From: DATFNI01 sp963712305
GTDB taxonomy: Bacteria; Bacteroidota; Rhodothermia; Balneolales; DATFMH01
Assembly: GCA_963712305.1 (NCBI GenBank)
Contig: CAVQHI010000001.1
Span: forward strand, 1,240,001-1,304,000
Direction: 5' to 3'
DNA: 64,000 nucleotides
Both the position numbers and the translations under genes were made by a program. The notes under the pieces are model-generated. The model was not told the origin of the DNA. It searched no databases and saw nothing but the letters and a program-made list of their open reading frames with translations. Positions 61,954 to 64,000 of this stretch are shown piece after piece. How positions within the stretch are numbered: position 1 is the stretch's first letter; each line of letters starts with the position of its first letter.

Positions 61954-62808
61954 ATGAGCGAATCGCAGGATCCTCTGGACCAGCAGAATATCCCGCAAGA
62001 GGAATATTCTGCTGATGAGTTTGGGATAACCGAATCCAAAGGCGGCCGTTTCGATCATCTTAAGAGACTGTTGAACAGCTCTCTGAAGCAGAGGTATGTG
62101 CTGATTATCGGGGCGCTCTTGTTGGCTGCGATTATTGCGGGTTATTATTTCAACCGGGCAACGATCGTCAAGGAAGTTGAAGTAACCGGCAACACGTTCA
62201 CGCCGGCTGAGAAGGTGATAAAGCAAGCTGCTGTTCCATTGAATACACCACCGGACAGTCTGCCCTATCTGCGGATCATAAAGGATGTGGAAACACTACC
62301 CTATGTGAAAGAGGCAACGGTCCAGGTTGTTCCACCAAAAACTCTGCTCATCCGGGTTTCTGAACGTAAACCGGTAGGAGTCCTGGCCGATCAGGGAAAT
62401 CAGCCTTATTTCGATGCAAATGGCATAGTACTGCCCCGGGTGACAGGAAAAGCAGTGAACGTACCACTTGTTTACGGTCTGCGGCACACCGCACCAGGAG
62501 ATACACTGAAAGGAAAAGCGGCCACTGAGGTTACAGCATTTTTACAGGCCGCGCTGGACCATCAGTTTGCTTCACTGACTCTAAGTGAAGTCGGGTATGA
62601 TTCAGACACCGGCGTAATAGCATTATCACAGGACAACGGTGTGAAATTATTGTTCGGACACAACGATTTTGATCGGGCGTTGCGCAACTGGGAGGCCTTT
62701 TATCAGCAGGTTGTCCCACATAAGGGAATGAATAAACTCGCGTCAGTCGACCTTCGTTTTGTAGGACAGGTTGTCACAAAAGACGCCCCTAAATATCTAC
62801 AGCAATAA
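61954..62808 (+). CDS. ftsQ: Cell division protein FtsQ
   Basis: Protein of 284 aa. I start at ATG 61954 because AAAGGAGGT lies 5 nt before it; an upstream in-frame ATG (61927) has no such site. Short cytoplasmic N-terminus, one membrane helix (YVLIIGALLLAAIIAGYYF), POTRA domain beginning VKEVEVTGNTFTPAEKVI, then the FtsQ beta domain. It links the early and late divisome proteins. Confidence 0.9.
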   Translation: MSESQDPLDQQNIPQEEYSADEFGITESKGGRFDHLKRLLNSSLKQRYVLIIGALLLAAIIAGYYFNRATIVKEVEVTGNTFTPAEKVIKQAAVPLNTPPDSLPYLRIIKDVETLPYVKEATVQVVPPKTLLIRVSERKPVGVLADQGNQPYFDANGIVLPRVTGKAVNVPLVYGLRHTAPGDTLKGKAATEVTAFLQAALDHQFASLTLSEVGYDSDTGVIALSQDNGVKLLFGHNDFDRALRNWEAFYQQVVPHKGMNKLASVDLRFVGQVVTKDAPKYLQQ

Positions 62809-62855
62809 ATCAGCAATGAAATTTTTAAAAATACACAGCAATAGCAGGTAAGCAT

Positions 62856-64000
62856 ATGGAAGAGCGCATAGTCGTAGGATTGGACATCGGGACCACCAAG
62901 GTCTGCGCCATTGTGGCCTCGATTAATGAATTGGATCAGATCAACATACTTGGCGTCGGCCGCGCACCAAGCGATGGTCTTAACCGCGGTGTGGTTGTAA
63001 ACATCGATCGTACAGTAAACGCCATCCGTTCGGCCATCGAGCAAGCCGAGCACGTCTCCGGTATCCAGGTCCGGTCTGTAAATGTCGGAATTGCCGGTGA
63101 CCATATCCGGAGTTTACGCAGCAAGGGGGTCATCACAATCAACAATCGCGACAACGAAATTACTGCACGCGACGTGGAGCGCCTTCTGGAAGACTGCCAG
63201 CGTATTATGCTGCCTAGCGATCAGCAGATCATCCATGTCATTCCACAGGAGTTTATTGTGGACGGTCAGGATGGAATCAGCGACCCTGTTGGTATGAGCG
63301 GGATGCGCATGGAGGCTGAGGTGCATATCATCACAGGTCTTGTTACGGCAGCCAAAAATATTTATCGCTGTGTCGAAAAAGCCGGTTATGATGTTGCAGA
63401 TGTTATCCTTGAGCCTCTCGCCTCATCCCATGCAGTACTCGATGATGAAGAGAAAGAAGCCGGCGTGGTATTAGTGGATATCGGTGGTGGTACTGCTGAC
63501 CTCGCTGTATTCCAGGATAACACCATTCGTCACACGGCTGTCATTGCCATCGCAGGCCAGAAAGTGACCGACGATATTCGCATCGGACTCAGTGTACTTG
63601 AAGATCAGGCGGAAAAGCTCAAACAGGACCACGGGCTCGCTTTTACAGATCTCATCGATGAGGATGAAGTGATCACTGTTCCGGGTATTGCCGGTCGTCC
63701 GCCCAAAGAAATTAAGAGAAGCATACTTGCTCAGATCATCCAGGCCAGGATGGAAGAAATACTCGAGATTATAGCCATTGAAATCAAGCGCAGTGGTTAT
63801 CTGAGCGAACTCAGTGCGGGCATCGTATTCACCGGTGGTGGTTCCATGATCAAAGGAATTTGCCAGTTGGCTAACGAGGTGCTCGGAATGGATGCCAAAG
63901 TTGGCATTCCGAGAGGATTGACGGGCGGTATGGTAAACGAAGTAAGCAGCCCTATTTACGCAACCGGCGTCGGACTCGTCCTGCACGCCCTGAAAGCCAA
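62856..64000 (+). CDS. ftsA: Cell division protein FtsA, cut at the window edge
   Basis: ATG at 62856 follows a weak ribosome site (AGCAGGTAAGC). 381 complete codons are present and the frame stays open at the right edge. Actin-like ATPase: phosphate-1 motif VGLDIGTTKVCAIVA, the 1C domain region with NRGVVVNIDRTVNAIR, phosphate-2 LVDIGGGTADLAVF and adenosine motif IVFTGGGSMIKG. It tethers FtsZ to the membrane. The amphipathic C-terminal helix is outside the window. Confidence 0.96.
   Translation, partial: MEERIVVGLDIGTTKVCAIVASINELDQINILGVGRAPSDGLNRGVVVNIDRTVNAIRSAIEQAEHVSGIQVRSVNVGIAGDHIRSLRSKGVITINNRDNEITARDVERLLEDCQRIMLPSDQQIIHVIPQEFIVDGQDGISDPVGMSGMRMEAEVHIITGLVTAAKNIYRCVEKAGYDVADVILEPLASSHAVLDDEEKEAGVVLVDIGGGTADLAVFQDNTIRHTAVIAIAGQKVTDDIRIGLSVLEDQAEKLKQDHGLAFTDLIDEDEVITVPGIAGRPPKEIKRSILAQIIQARMEEILEIIAIEIKRSGYLSELSAGIVFTGGGSMIKGICQLANEVLGMDAKVGIPRGLTGGMVNEVSSPIYATGVGLVLHALKA

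Noticed and set aside
1..64000. tRNA, rRNA genes and CRISPR arrays
   Set aside because: I looked for conserved T-loop and 16S/23S motifs and regular direct repeats and saw none.

Overview
The window looks like chromosomal DNA of a Gram-negative, heterotrophic member of the Balneolota/Rhodothermota-Bacteroidota branch. Evidence: a SusC/SusD pair with VCBS/FG-GAP lipoproteins, many Cys-lipobox signal peptides, meso-DAP type peptidoglycan genes, a dcw cluster in the standard order with an MraZ-type operator, and frequent Shine-Dalgarno sites (GGAGG before susC, mraY, murG, ftsQ). This placement is inference from gene content; I saw no rRNA, tRNA or CRISPR array.

Layout. 1-3.7 kb (minus): a truncated DUF5009-type membrane acyltransferase and a lipoprotein GH3 glycosidase with a PA14 insert. 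4-10 kb (minus): an assimilatory sulfate-reduction operon, cysI-cobA-cysH-sirC, behind a 0.65 kb leader, then a triple-rhodanese sulfurtransferase. The leader holds two tandem cysteine-codon-rich mini-ORFs, each followed by an intrinsic terminator. The downstream one has a perfect 12-bp competing antiterminator. This is a classical ribosome-mediated attenuator that would sense Cys-tRNA charging, and it is the most interesting find here. 10-13.4 kb (plus): a 6-bladed beta-propeller remnant, an asparagine-synthetase-like enzyme lacking the glutaminase cysteine, and an Mpo1-like protein.

13.4-39.5 kb (minus): susC-susD, a strong terminator, then a head-to-tail array of four ~1,120-residue VCBS/UnbV proteins with a small lipoprotein and an AhpD-like protein between members. 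Downstream come a TPR-VCBS-UnbV fusion, a CRTAC1-family protein and an RnfD-like membrane protein. Two array members share a ~1.94 kb nearly identical, GC-rich direct repeat, a sign of recent conversion or duplication. 39.5-40.6 kb is AT-rich and non-coding, with a 30-bp perfect palindrome.

40.6-49 kb: metF (minus), pdxJ-era (plus), then metY-metX-thrA (plus) behind a SAM-I riboswitch. A second terminator and a small ORF lie between metY and metX. Sulfide made by the cys operon would feed MetY, so the sulfur assimilation and methionine sections form one pathway read by two RNA sensors, cysteine codons for the cys operon and SAM for the met operon. 49-64 kb (plus): the dcw cluster mraZ-rsmH-ftsL-ftsI-murE-mraY-murD-ftsW-murG-murC-ftsQ-ftsA. 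It has a sigma70-like promoter, three GTGGG MraZ boxes and a ~350-bp intergenic insertion between ftsW and murG. ftsA runs off the right edge.
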